Assembly (NCBI GenBank): GCA_029260395.1
Contig: JAJDDJ010000009.1
Coordinates: 62,001 to 126,000, forward strand
DNA: 64,000 nt
Direction: 5' to 3'
Source of the DNA: Phycisphaerales bacterium
GTDB lineage: Bacteria > Planctomycetota > Phycisphaerae > Phycisphaerales > UBA1924
Shown: positions 54,676 to 62,610 of the stretch, one piece after another
How the letters are laid out: each line of letters opens with the position of its first letter
Position numbering within the stretch: position 1 is the stretch's first letter
Notes under the pieces: model-generated
Database searches by the model: none
What the model was told of the DNA's origin: nothing
Seen by the model: the letters and a program-made list of their open reading frames with translations, nothing else
Program-made: the position numbers and the translations under genes

Positions 54676-55530
54676 TTAGGTTGTTGGCCTTTGGCAGCCT
54701 CGCCGCCTTCGCGCCCAGGCAAGCGCACCACAGGCAAGCATCGCACCCCCAGCCCCCGGCGATGGAACACGTACCGCTGAGTACCGCTCGACGAACTGCG
54801 TCTGTGCGCCGGGCGAAGTCCGCGTTTGCAGCAGCACCGTGGCCTCGAACGCGTCGTCGCTGGTGAATCGCAGATCGGCCAGCACGTTCAGCGGCCGGTT
54901 GGTCTCGCTGCCGACAAACGACCGGTACTCGGGCCGCACCGCGAGTGGGGTCACCACCCTGAAACCCACCGAGGCATCGTCCTCGAACACACCCTGGATG
55001 AAGTCGCCGTCGCTTTCGACGAGCCGAAGGGTCTGGCCCGCGACGCTCAACGTAACAAGTTCCTGCCGGACGCTCATGGGCGCACCCGTTCGCGGGTCGA
55101 GGTTTTCGATCGTCACCATGAACTCGCCGGCCAACGCGACGCGCCCGGCCTGCGGGCTCTCGAGCTGGGTTATGAAGTCAGGAGATGTAGCGGGCGCACG
55201 CCAGATCTCGCTCAGGACTGGAGCGCCGCCGAATAGAAGCTGGAACGAAGCACTGTTCTGATCGGTGTACGCACCGGTGCCTGTCACCGCGCCGGCATCC
55301 CAGACCGTCGCGCCGTCGTCGGCGATGGTGCCCGAGAATGGCGCCAGGGCGCGGATGTCGCTGAACTCGTAGCGGCGGTCGCCCGGCTGTTCGAGCATGG
55401 TGACCCACTCGACACCGCTGAAGGCGGCGGCGCTGTACGCATGGAAGTACACACCTCGGGGGTCGATCGTCTGGGCCCCGGCCAGGGTCGCGCCAACAAG
55501 GACCGATAGCAACGCTGCTCTGTGGATCAT
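54676..55530 (-). CDS. Exported protein with PEP-CTERM-like tail
   Basis: 284 residues from the ATG at 55530, seven bases after GGAG; a second ATG one codon earlier is also possible. Signal peptide 1-18 (IHRAALLSVLVGATLAGAQ). The body is beta-rich ('GVYFHAYSAAAFSGVEWVTML', 'SFQLLFGGAPVLSEIWRA', 'GEFMVTIENLDP') with no known family. The end is 'VPSPGAGGAMLACGALAWARRRRG': a PxP-like start, hydrophobic stretch and Arg run, as in PEP-CTERM sorting tails. This is a different end from the GDIADDFG modules of the genes around it. Confidence 0.7.
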   Translation of the reverse strand: MIHRAALLSVLVGATLAGAQTIDPRGVYFHAYSAAAFSGVEWVTMLEQPGDRRYEFSDIRALAPFSGTIADDGATVWDAGAVTGTGAYTDQNSASFQLLFGGAPVLSEIWRAPATSPDFITQLESPQAGRVALAGEFMVTIENLDPRTGAPMSVRQELVTLSVAGQTLRLVESDGDFIQGVFEDDASVGFRVVTPLAVRPEYRSFVGSETNRPLNVLADLRFTSDDAFEATVLLQTRTSPGAQTQFVERYSAVRVPSPGAGGAMLACGALAWARRRRGCQRPTT

Positions 55531-55653
55531 CATGCGTCTCCTTATCCCAAACCGGCTCGGCTCGAGTGACCCACCACTATGCGGGCACATCCAGGCGTCC
55601 GCTTTCAAGAAACGGCGCGCCGAAACAACCGCCTCAGCGTGTACGCTGGTGCG

Positions 55654-56583
55654 ATGCCCACAGGCTTCCGCATCGAGCATGTGCCCGCTGAGGGGTGGCT
55701 AACCGCTTCGACCGATACGGTGCAGGTCGGGTGCCACACCTTTCCGGTCGAGCACCCGCAATGGTCGCGGGTTGGTGTGCTTGGCGCCTCGCCGATCATC
55801 GCCTTTGTGCCCACGCCCATCGAGGTGTCGTTCGGCCTGAACCTGCCCATCACGCTGACGGGTGCGGTCGCTGCGACCCCGCCGGCCAACACCCACTACA
55901 TGCGTTCGCCGCGATCGTCGCGGGGGCACCGCGCGATCTGGTGCCAGCTGCATGAGCCAGCAGCGCTCGCCGAGATCGTGGGCCTGCACGATCCCTCGGC
56001 TACGGACCGTCAGGAGGCACCGTTCGGACAGACCACGACCCCCGTGAGCCCGCTGGCGGCGCACGCGGCGGACCGCCTTCCTTCACTTGTCTCCCCGCAC
56101 GCTCTGGGCGACCCGTTGCAGCTTGACGAGTACGTGCTGAGCGTTATCGAGGCGGTCGCGTCCGGTCTGCCGCGCATGCCGCGTCGCCGCGAGCAGCCCG
56201 GCGGGAGCACGCTCAGGCTTCAGCGGGAGGCCGTCAACCACGCGTGCGTGTTGATGGCCACGCGGTTCGATGAGCGCCTGTCGCTCGCCGACATGGCGGA
56301 TGAGACCGCCTACTCGGGGCCGTTTCTGGCGCGGTGTTTCCGCTCGGTCACGGGGCGCACGATGCACGACTACCTGACGGCCATCCGACTGCGGGAGGCG
56401 CTGACGATGCTGGCCGATGCTCCGCGTTCGGTGGCCCGCGTTGCGGCGGCCACTGGCTTTGCATCGCACGCACACCTGACGTCAACATTCCGCCGGGCTT
56501 TGGGGGCCACCCCGTCCGCCATCGCGGAAGTCTCGACCCAGGAACTAGCCTGCCTGTGCAGGCGCGTGCCGATCAACCGCTAG
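55654..56583 (+). CDS. AraC-family transcriptional regulator
   Basis: 309 residues from the ATG at 55654; the frame to 55579 is shadow. The N-terminal half is a cupin-like sensor ('VQVGCHTFPVEHPQWSRVGVLG', 'RGHRAIWCQLHEPAALAEIV'). The C-terminal hundred residues have the two HTH helices of AraC: 'LSLADMADETAYSGPFLARCFRSVTGRTMHDYLTAIRLREALTMLADAPRSVARVAAATGFASHAHLTSTFRRALGATPSA'. The usual 'F-x-R-x-F' is present as 'FLARCFR'. It may control one of the exoprotein genes around it, but no operator was identified. Confidence 0.88.
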   Translation: MPTGFRIEHVPAEGWLTASTDTVQVGCHTFPVEHPQWSRVGVLGASPIIAFVPTPIEVSFGLNLPITLTGAVAATPPANTHYMRSPRSSRGHRAIWCQLHEPAALAEIVGLHDPSATDRQEAPFGQTTTPVSPLAAHAADRLPSLVSPHALGDPLQLDEYVLSVIEAVASGLPRMPRRREQPGGSTLRLQREAVNHACVLMATRFDERLSLADMADETAYSGPFLARCFRSVTGRTMHDYLTAIRLREALTMLADAPRSVARVAAATGFASHAHLTSTFRRALGATPSAIAEVSTQELACLCRRVPINR

Positions 56584-56802
56584 CCGCTGTTCGGTCTTAG
56601 AGCGGACACGTTGCCCGGTACCGATGCCGGTGTCACCCCCGGTTCCCGGACGTATCCAGGTCTGCGGCGAGCCCTAAGTGCCCGCAACAGGCGGATCCAG
56701 CGGCCTTTGGGGCCGTATCTTCGCTATAAACAGGGGTCAGCCGGAACGAGAAAGTACGTGGCGATCGCTGCCGACAGGCCGCGAGCCAGGCGGAGAGTTA
56801 GC

Positions 56803-58581
56803 ATGAAGAGCATCGAGAATCGTGTCGCAAGCCGTGTCAGCCAGTTGTTGGCGGCGGCGAGCCTGGTCGCGGCATCGACCACCAGCCTTGGGCAGGTCGA
56901 TCCGTACGCTGCCCCACCCGGGTACTACTCCGGAGTTGCCGGAAGTGGCGCAGCCCTCAAGTCCTCGCTGCTCAGCGCAATCAGCTCGGGCCACAACCAG
57001 CAGAACTACGGCGCGTTCCGCTTCTCGGCGCCGATCCATGATGCCGACCCCGCAACACCGGGCAACATCATCCTCGTCTACAACCTCGCGAGCGTGTCGG
57101 GCGCCTGGGACTCGGGCAGCACGTGGAACCGCGAGCACGTCTGGCCGCAGTCGCTCCAGCCCGGCTCGGTGAGCAACTCCTCCACCGGTAATCTGGGCGA
57201 CCCGCACGCGCTGCGGCCAGCCAACCCATCTGTCAACACTGCGCGCGGCAACAAGCCCTTCGGCTTCGCCTCCACCACCGGTTCCTTCGGCTCACAGGGC
57301 AGCTTCTACTTCCCGGGAGATACCGACAAGGGCGACATCGCCCGCTCGCTCTTCTACTCCGCGACGCGGTACTCATCGACTGGTCTCACGCTCGTCGATG
57401 GCGCGCCCGGCTCCAACCAGATGGGCGGTCTCGCCGACCTCGTTGCGTGGCACTACCTCGATATCCCCGACGAGTTCGAGCGACGCCGCAACCACGCGAT
57501 CTACAGCGACGTGCTCAACCCTACCTATCACACGGACAACCGCAACGCCTACATCGACCTGCCCGGCGCGGTCTGGTCGGTCTTTGTGGATCAGTTCAAC
57601 GACACCCAGCTGTTCGTGGGCGGCGCGCCCGCGGCCGACGGCTCGTCAACGATGACCATCGACTTCGGCGCTTCGCTTGTCGGGACGATCCATCCACCGC
57701 AGAGCGTCGTGATCCACCGTGACGGGCTTGATGGCACCTACTACGCCGTTGTCCCCGATGCTGGCGTCCTCACGACAGCGCCTCTGACCAACAATTTCAC
57801 CGGCGCGTTCCCCATCGGCCCGGCTCCCGCACAGACGTTCGATGTCGGTTTCTCCCCCATCGAGTTCTTCTCCCCCGGCAACAAGGCGGGGCAGGTCACG
57901 ATCGACAACCTGGACTACTCGCTGTTCGGCGGCGCGGGTCGCGGCGGCAACGATGCCGACGACACCATTGAGCTTCTGCTCGATGTGCTGAGCCCAGGCA
58001 CCGCATCGTTCGACGACATGACAACGGTCAGTACCGAATCCATCGACCTCGGCACGATCGCACCGGGCGCGGGTGTTGGCTTGCCCGCAGCACTCAACGT
58101 GCTCGAAGCCGCTTTGGGCCCCACCGCGGGCCAAGTCTTCGAGATCATGAGCTCATCGGGTGACACCGCTGAGATCGTCCTCGGCCTGACCAGCACGCTC
58201 GTTCAAGCCGGAGACACGCTGCCGCTCACCGCGACGTTGAGCGGCTCAGGCAGTTTCAGCGCGACCTACACCATCGGCGTGCAGGACGACCCCGGTGTGC
58301 TGGGTGCGACGACCCGGCCACCGCTCACGCTCACCATCGAGGCGATGATCGGAGCGCTGTGCGTAGGCGACATCGCCGACGACTTCGGCAACCTCGGCGG
58401 CGACGGCATGGTCAGCTTCGGCGACTTCCTCGCTCTGCTCGGCCTCATCGGGCCGTGCCCGGGCGGGCTGCCGAGCTGCACAGGCGACATCGCCGATGAC
58501 TTCGGCAACCTCGGCGGCGATGGGCAAGTCAGCTTCGGTGACTTCCTTGCGCTGCTCGGCCTCATCGGGCCCTGCCCGTAA
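56803..58581 (+). CDS. Secreted endonuclease I (EndA/NucM-type) with two dockerin-like modules
   Basis: 592 residues from the ATG at 56803 after CGGAGAG. Signal peptide about 1-30 (VSQLLAAASLVAASTTSLGQ). Nuclease domain at about 40-290: 'GAALKSSLLSAISSGH', catalytic His in 'STWNREHVWPQS', 'LGDPHALRPANPSVNTARGNKPFGF', 'GDIARSLFYSATRY', 'HYLDIPDEFERRRNHAIYSDVLNPTYHTDNRNAYIDLP'. These are the Mg-binding blocks of EndA/NucM nucleases. Residues 300-515 are beta-rich and unnamed. Modules at about 518-552 and 559-592, both 'FGNLGGDG'. It likely degrades extracellular DNA. A TATAAA at 56725 may be part of its promoter. Confidence 0.92.
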   Translation: MKSIENRVASRVSQLLAAASLVAASTTSLGQVDPYAAPPGYYSGVAGSGAALKSSLLSAISSGHNQQNYGAFRFSAPIHDADPATPGNIILVYNLASVSGAWDSGSTWNREHVWPQSLQPGSVSNSSTGNLGDPHALRPANPSVNTARGNKPFGFASTTGSFGSQGSFYFPGDTDKGDIARSLFYSATRYSSTGLTLVDGAPGSNQMGGLADLVAWHYLDIPDEFERRRNHAIYSDVLNPTYHTDNRNAYIDLPGAVWSVFVDQFNDTQLFVGGAPAADGSSTMTIDFGASLVGTIHPPQSVVIHRDGLDGTYYAVVPDAGVLTTAPLTNNFTGAFPIGPAPAQTFDVGFSPIEFFSPGNKAGQVTIDNLDYSLFGGAGRGGNDADDTIELLLDVLSPGTASFDDMTTVSTESIDLGTIAPGAGVGLPAALNVLEAALGPTAGQVFEIMSSSGDTAEIVLGLTSTLVQAGDTLPLTATLSGSGSFSATYTIGVQDDPGVLGATTRPPLTLTIEAMIGALCVGDIADDFGNLGGDGMVSFGDFLALLGLIGPCPGGLPSCTGDIADDFGNLGGDGQVSFGDFLALLGLIGPCP

Positions 58582-58604
58582 GCGCCGCTCCGAGCTGCTT
58601 CATG

Positions 58605-58644
58605 AAGACCGCCAACACCGCACCCAGCGCGGGTTGGCGGTCTT
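58605..58644. repeat. Palindromic hairpin repeat, copy C
   Basis: AAGACCGCCAACACC on the left and GGGTTGGCGGTCTT on the right, with loop GCACCCAGCGC. The right arm lacks one GT relative to copies B and D, so the stem is AAGACCGCCAAC with CC on top. It starts 24 bases after the nuclease stop. Confidence 0.8.
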
Positions 58645-58675
58645 GACGGTCTTCGATGTGTGCCCACCAATAACA

Positions 58676-58703
58676 ACAGCACCCCGCGTTAGCAGGGTGC
58701 TGT
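58676..58703 (-). terminator. Terminator hairpin of the PEP-CTERM gene
   Basis: ACAGCACCC (58676-58684) and GGGTGCTGT (58695-58703) pair perfectly around a ten-base loop. Read on the minus strand it is followed by TGTTATTGG, a partial T-run. It lies 32 bases after the stop of the gene at 58735-59436. Confidence 0.65.
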
Positions 58704-58734
58704 CGCACACACAGATGAAGTCTGTTAGCCGGGC

Positions 58735-59436
58735 TTAGCGACGGCGACGGGCGGCGGCGATACCGGCGAAGCCGAGCAGGCCGGCGGCAGCCGGGGCAGG
58801 GACCGCGCCGGGTGAACCGAACAACGTGCGGGGGTCGCCCGGGTCATTGGCGATGCCAAAGGACTCGAAGGTCCACGGCTGGCCGAGGTTGCTCTCGACC
58901 GCGTCACCGGGCGTGCGAAGCGCCACGCTTGCGGAAACCGAAGCGTAGTCGCTGGTGCCGCGTGTGCTGCTTGTCGCGCCTCCGTTGGAAGCCGAGGTCA
59001 ACAAGCTGGCTGCGCCGGTGTTGCCGTCGAAGATGGCCACCGCGTCGCCTCCGCCACCCAGACCCGAGCCGCCGGTAACCAAGCCCACCTGCACGCCGGA
59101 ACCGAGGCCCCAGAAGGTGACAAACTCGGTGATGGCACCGGCGGGGTCCATATCGAAGTCGTCTTCCCAGCTCACCAGGAACACAGCGCTCTCGCCCGGA
59201 GCGAGCGTCAGCGCATCGAGTGCATCGTTCTTCGTGGGATCGAAGGAATCATCGTCAAAGTACAGCCCGCCGGTGGACGCCGCTGTGGCGCCGTAGTTGG
59301 TCAGCTCGAACCAGTCCGTGGTGCCGTTGGAATCGGGCTGGCCGTTGTAAACCTCCGTGACACGCAAATCGGTGATGTCAGCCGATACAACTGTCGCCAG
59401 ACCGGCGAGCGCCGCAGTAATGAGTTTCCGCTGCAT
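58735..59436 (-). CDS. Exported lamin-tail-like protein with PEP-CTERM sorting tail
   Basis: 233 residues. Signal peptide 1-19 (KLITAALAGLATVVSADI). The body starts 'DLRVTEVYNGQPDSNGTTDWFELTNYGATAAS', the usual opening of lamin-tail (LTD) domains, and continues 'GGLYFDDDSFDP' and 'LAPGESAVFLVSWEDDFD'. The end is 'VPAPAAAGLLGFAGIAAARRRR', a clear PEP-CTERM tail: V-P-A-P, hydrophobic helix, Arg run. Such tails are sorted by EpsH/exosortase-like enzymes. It is transcribed away from the pseudopilin gene and has its own terminator. RBS AAGGAG precedes the ATG. Confidence 0.85.
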   Translation of the reverse strand: MQRKLITAALAGLATVVSADITDLRVTEVYNGQPDSNGTTDWFELTNYGATAASTGGLYFDDDSFDPTKNDALDALTLAPGESAVFLVSWEDDFDMDPAGAITEFVTFWGLGSGVQVGLVTGGSGLGGGGDAVAIFDGNTGAASLLTSASNGGATSSTRGTSDYASVSASVALRTPGDAVESNLGQPWTFESFGIANDPGDPRTLFGSPGAVPAPAAAGLLGFAGIAAARRRR

Positions 59437-59650
59437 TTGATCTCTCCTTGCAAGTTCTCAGTGCTCTCTCGAATGACCCGCGAGTCAAACCCCGAAAGTC
59501 CATCTCTCGGATTGAGTTGGGCGAAGCCTAAAGCTCATCGACACCGGCTTGTGTTACGGCTTGGTCAACGCGGCGCTAAGTCATAGCTAAGACGTGATTC
59601 TGAGGCTCCAAACCACGATTGGCCCTGCCAAGACCCACTAATCTTCGCGC

Positions 59651-60646
59651 ATGCCAAACCAAGCCCGTCGGGCGTTCACGCTCATCGAACTGCTCGTGGT
59701 TATTGCCATCATCGCGCTGCTCATCGGCATCCTGCTGCCAGCTCTTGGCGCAGCACGCGACGCAGCAAGGCAATCGGTCTGCTCATCGAATCAACGGCAG
59801 ATGGGCATCGGATTCACATCATTCAGCGTTGATTACAAGGGCGACTATTCCAGCGGAGCGTGGGACAACCGAGACTCCGGGCCCGACGCCATCATTCCCA
59901 ACGGCCTCCAGGCCATGGACGAGGGAGGCTGGGTCGCCGACCTGACGCTCCGCGACACCATCATGGGAGAGCTGCTGTGCCCTTCGAACGAGGCTCGGTT
60001 CAGCCAGAACCTTCAGCACAGCGGCGACGGCGGCGCGGGCCGCATCGACGACGGAACCGTGTTCAAGAGCTTCACGCTTGACGAGCGAAACCAGCTCATC
60101 AAGAAGGGCTTCAATACCAACTACACCGCGAGCTGGTACCTCGCCCACACCGAAGTCACCCCGCGCCACGCTCGATCAACCGGTCAGCTCAATGGGGTGG
60201 TCGGCCCGCTTAACGATCGCTCCATGACGCACGTCGCACCCTCTGTTGTGCCGCTGCTTGCCGACGGCAGGTCGGACAACGACGAAGGTGTTGCCAATGT
60301 CGTGGTCTACGAGGGCGAGGTCAGCCAGACGGCCAAAGAGCTTGTGGACTCGCCCATGCGGGTTCAAGGCGGGCCCAACGCCGGCACGTTCGCCGTGCAG
60401 AAGTACGACGACTTTGGGTTCAACCACGGCCAGAGCAAGCTCATCGAATTCGACGGCAGCAAGGGTACCGGTTCTGTATCGGTGTTCTTGTTTGCCGATG
60501 GTCATGTCGCGCCGATCAAGGACCAGAACGGCGACCGCCGCTTCGACGGCAGGTTTGCCGATGGCAAGTTCATCTACGACGACTTTACACGCAACCAGGT
60601 CTTTGGCGGCCAGCTCACGACCGGAAGATTCCACGGCGGCGAGTAA
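59651..60646 (+). CDS. Type IV pilin-like pseudopilin (DUF1559-like)
   Basis: 331 residues. N-terminal '[39 protein letters not shown]' is the class III prepilin helix: short basic leader, cut before Phe, Glu5, hydrophobic run. The globular part '[25 protein letters not shown]', '[13 protein letters not shown]', '[14 protein letters not shown]' and '[18 protein letters not shown]' is typical of planctomycete DUF1559-type pseudopilins, where 'F-x-D-G-H' is near the end. It is 68 bases ahead of the lamin-tail-like module gene on the same strand; they may form one transcript. Role in secretion or pili not shown. Confidence 0.9.
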   Translation: MPNQARRAFTLIELLVVIAIIALLIGILLPALGAARDAARQSVCSSNQRQMGIGFTSFSVDYKGDYSSGAWDNRDSGPDAIIPNGLQAMDEGGWVADLTLRDTIMGELLCPSNEARFSQNLQHSGDGGAGRIDDGTVFKSFTLDERNQLIKKGFNTNYTASWYLAHTEVTPRHARSTGQLNGVVGPLNDRSMTHVAPSVVPLLADGRSDNDEGVANVVVYEGEVSQTAKELVDSPMRVQGGPNAGTFAVQKYDDFGFNHGQSKLIEFDGSKGTGSVSVFLFADGHVAPIKDQNGDRRFDGRFADGKFIYDDFTRNQVFGGQLTTGRFHGGE

Positions 60647-60714
60647 GCACCAGCCACGCCAATCGCATCAGCCGCGATTGGATTCCATCACCCCGAGAAA
60701 GCAGAGAGAACCCC

Positions 60715-62223
60715 ATGGTCCCGATGATCCCGATGAACACACGTATCGCTATCGCTGCCACGCTCGCGCTCTGCGCGGGCACCACCCAAGGCCAGGTCGT
60801 GATCAATGAAGTCTGGGAGAACCCCCCCGGCGATGGCGACATCTTCGATACCGCCCTCGAGTACATCGAGCTCTACGGCGTGCCCGGCACCGACCTCACT
60901 GGGTTTGCGATCGGCCTGCTCAAGGGCGGAGCCGACTTCAACGGCGACAACATCGCCGAGGCACCCGCCGAGATCGACGAGGCTTTCAGTCTCGACGGCC
61001 TCATCATTCCTGCCAACGGCTTCGTTGTTGTCTACAACGACACCGCCGGCCTGTCTGACATCCCATTCTTCATGCCCTCAGGCTCAGTCGGCGTGGGCTT
61101 CGAAGCAGCCCACATTCCATCCACTGATACCCCCGGCAAGCTCGCCAACGGACAGAGCTCGTCCTACGTCCTCGTTCGCGGCCGGGCCAACCATTCGGTC
61201 GTTGGCGGCACCAGCGTCTACGGCCCCGGGTATGCATTCCGTAAAGACATCAACCCCGACGCCAACTTCGACGGCAAGACCGACTTCGGCAACGAAGGCG
61301 GTGCGGCCGTACAGGTAGACCCCTTCCAGATGATCGACGACATGGCGTGGTCCAATGCAGGCGGCAAGGAGTACGTGCGAGATAGCGAGCAGGAGATCTC
61401 CGACACCCCGAGCTTCAACCCCGACGGCGCCAGCCGGATCAACTACTTCGGTGCCAACCCCATGCTCGGGCTGCGCATCAATGGCGACGGTCTGACCGTG
61501 CCGACTCGGACAGCCGATGAGGAGTGGATCCACGGCGAGCACGGCCCAGCCGATGGCGCCCTCACCTACCTCATCGAACGGCTCGAGGCGGGCAACCTCG
61601 TCACCGTCTACGGCGGCCCCACCGACCCCAGCGGCGACGGCTTCGAGGATATCGACATCACCGGCTTTGCCATGACACCCGGCGACTTCAACGACGGCGC
61701 CACGGCGGGCATCAGCCAGTTCCGCTTTGTGCGCGGCGACTTCAACTTCGATCAGGCGGTCGATTCCGCAGACCGCGCCCTCATCACCAGCGAACTGGGC
61801 CAGAACCTGGACCGCACCACGCCCTGCCTCGACGACATGGGTGTGCCGAACGGCTTCACCTGCTACTTCTATGAGGGCCGCAAAGCAAACGCACTCATGG
61901 CCATGATGAACATGGACACCGCTGACGGCAGCGGCGGGACCAACGCCGCGTTCGTTACCCAAAGCGACCTCGATGCGTGGGACAACGAGTTCGGCCTGCC
62001 CTGCGTTGGCGACATCGCCGACGACTTCGGCACGCTGGGGGCAGATGGCATGGTCAGCTTCGGCGACTTCCTCGCCCTGCTCGGCCTGATCGGGTCCTGC
62101 CCCGGCGATACGCCCGGATGCGTGGGCGACATCGCCGACGACTTCGGCACGCCCGGCGGTGACGGCATGGTCAGCTTCGGTGACTTCCTCGCGCTGCTCG
62201 GCCTCATCGGGCCCTGCCCGTAA
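60715..62223 (+). CDS. Secreted lamin-tail-like protein with one EF-type and two GDIADDFG-type dockerin-like modules
   Basis: 502 residues from the ATG at 60715; ATGs at 60724 and 60733 are alternatives. Signal peptide about 7-27 (TRIAIAATLALCAGTTQG). The body opens 'VVINEVWENPPGDGDIFDTALEYIELYGVPGTDLTGFAIGLL', a lamin-tail-like strand order, followed by 'AAHIPSTDTPGKLANGQSSSYVLVRG' and 'MIDDMAWSNAGGKEYV'. At about 340-363 is 'RGDFNFDQAVDSADRALITSELG', an ordinary EF-hand-type dockerin repeat. Modules of the island type at about 427-461 ('FGTLGADG', with GSC instead of GPC) and 468-502 ('FGTPGGDG'). No catalytic motif. It ends 23 bases before hairpin copy D. Confidence 0.85.
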   Translation: MVPMIPMNTRIAIAATLALCAGTTQGQVVINEVWENPPGDGDIFDTALEYIELYGVPGTDLTGFAIGLLKGGADFNGDNIAEAPAEIDEAFSLDGLIIPANGFVVVYNDTAGLSDIPFFMPSGSVGVGFEAAHIPSTDTPGKLANGQSSSYVLVRGRANHSVVGGTSVYGPGYAFRKDINPDANFDGKTDFGNEGGAAVQVDPFQMIDDMAWSNAGGKEYVRDSEQEISDTPSFNPDGASRINYFGANPMLGLRINGDGLTVPTRTADEEWIHGEHGPADGALTYLIERLEAGNLVTVYGGPTDPSGDGFEDIDITGFAMTPGDFNDGATAGISQFRFVRGDFNFDQAVDSADRALITSELGQNLDRTTPCLDDMGVPNGFTCYFYEGRKANALMAMMNMDTADGSGGTNAAFVTQSDLDAWDNEFGLPCVGDIADDFGTLGADGMVSFGDFLALLGLIGSCPGDTPGCVGDIADDFGTPGGDGMVSFGDFLALLGLIGPCP

Positions 62224-62245
62224 GCGCTGACCGATCGCCGCGCTT

Positions 62246-62287
62246 CAAGACCGCCAACATCGCACCCAGCGGGTGTTGGCGGTCTTG
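62246..62287. repeat. Palindromic hairpin repeat, copy D
   Basis: CAAGACCGCCAACA (62246-62259) and TGTTGGCGGTCTTG (62274-62287) pair perfectly over 14 bases; loop TCGCACCCAGCGGG. Nearly identical to copy B. It starts 23 bases after the stop of the preceding gene. Confidence 0.8.
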
Positions 62288-62359
62288 AAGGTCTTCAGAG
62301 CGGACCGTGAGCCGTAGCCTCCCCGTAGCGTGACTCACAAGACCCCAATTCGTGCCAAG

Positions 62360-62387
62360 CACCCCCGGCTGTCGGGGGTGTTCTTTT
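62360..62387 (+). terminator. Rho-independent terminator
   Basis: CACCCCCG (62360-62367) and CGGGGGTG (62373-62380) pair perfectly around GCTGT and run into TTCTTTT. It stands 137 bases after the stop at 62223, so the upstream transcript appears to end here and not at hairpin copy D. Confidence 0.85.
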
Positions 62388-62538
62388 GTATATGCACGGC
62401 GGTCCTGCCCGCAGGGAAGCGCTCAGCCAAGTTCGGCTTCCGTCAATAGACGGCGTCGTAAGGGACGCTTTCGATCGGTTGTTGTTTGCAGTTTTTCTGA
62501 AAATCACCTACTCGTCCTACTAACCGAACAATTACCCA

Positions 62539-62567
62539 TTGATCGCACTCGCTCCGCGCGGTATTTC
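62539..62567 (+). promoter_or_regulatory. Promoter candidate of the last gene
   Basis: TTGATC (62539-62544) and TATTTC (62562-62567) with 17 bases between, 44 bases before the ATG at 62611. It follows the terminator at 62360, in the most AT-rich part of the gap. Confidence 0.4.
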
Positions 62568-62610
62568 TAGAGAGAATCCCAAACGCGAACCACGTTCGCA
62601 GGAGCCATCA

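Larger units (their letters stand above)
62224..62610. other. Intergenic region with two hairpins and a promoter candidate
   Basis: 387 bases with no supported gene. In order: hairpin copy D (62246-62287), about 70 bases of featureless sequence, a strong terminator (62360-62387), an AT-rich stretch with TTGTTTGCAGTTTTTCTGAAAATC near 62481, and a promoter candidate (62539-62567) for the last gene. Confidence 0.65.

Noticed and set aside
44191..62287. Palindromic hairpin copies considered as CRISPR repeats
   Set aside because: Copies are kilobases apart and lack regular spacers.
62290..62360. Stretch after hairpin copy D considered as a tRNA or small RNA gene
   Set aside because: No clover-leaf, T-loop word or CCA end is visible; only the terminator at its end is clear, so an RNA gene cannot be supported.
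62224..62610. Short minus-strand open frame at 62295-62507
   Set aside because: It spans the terminator hairpin and has no ribosome site or homologous features.
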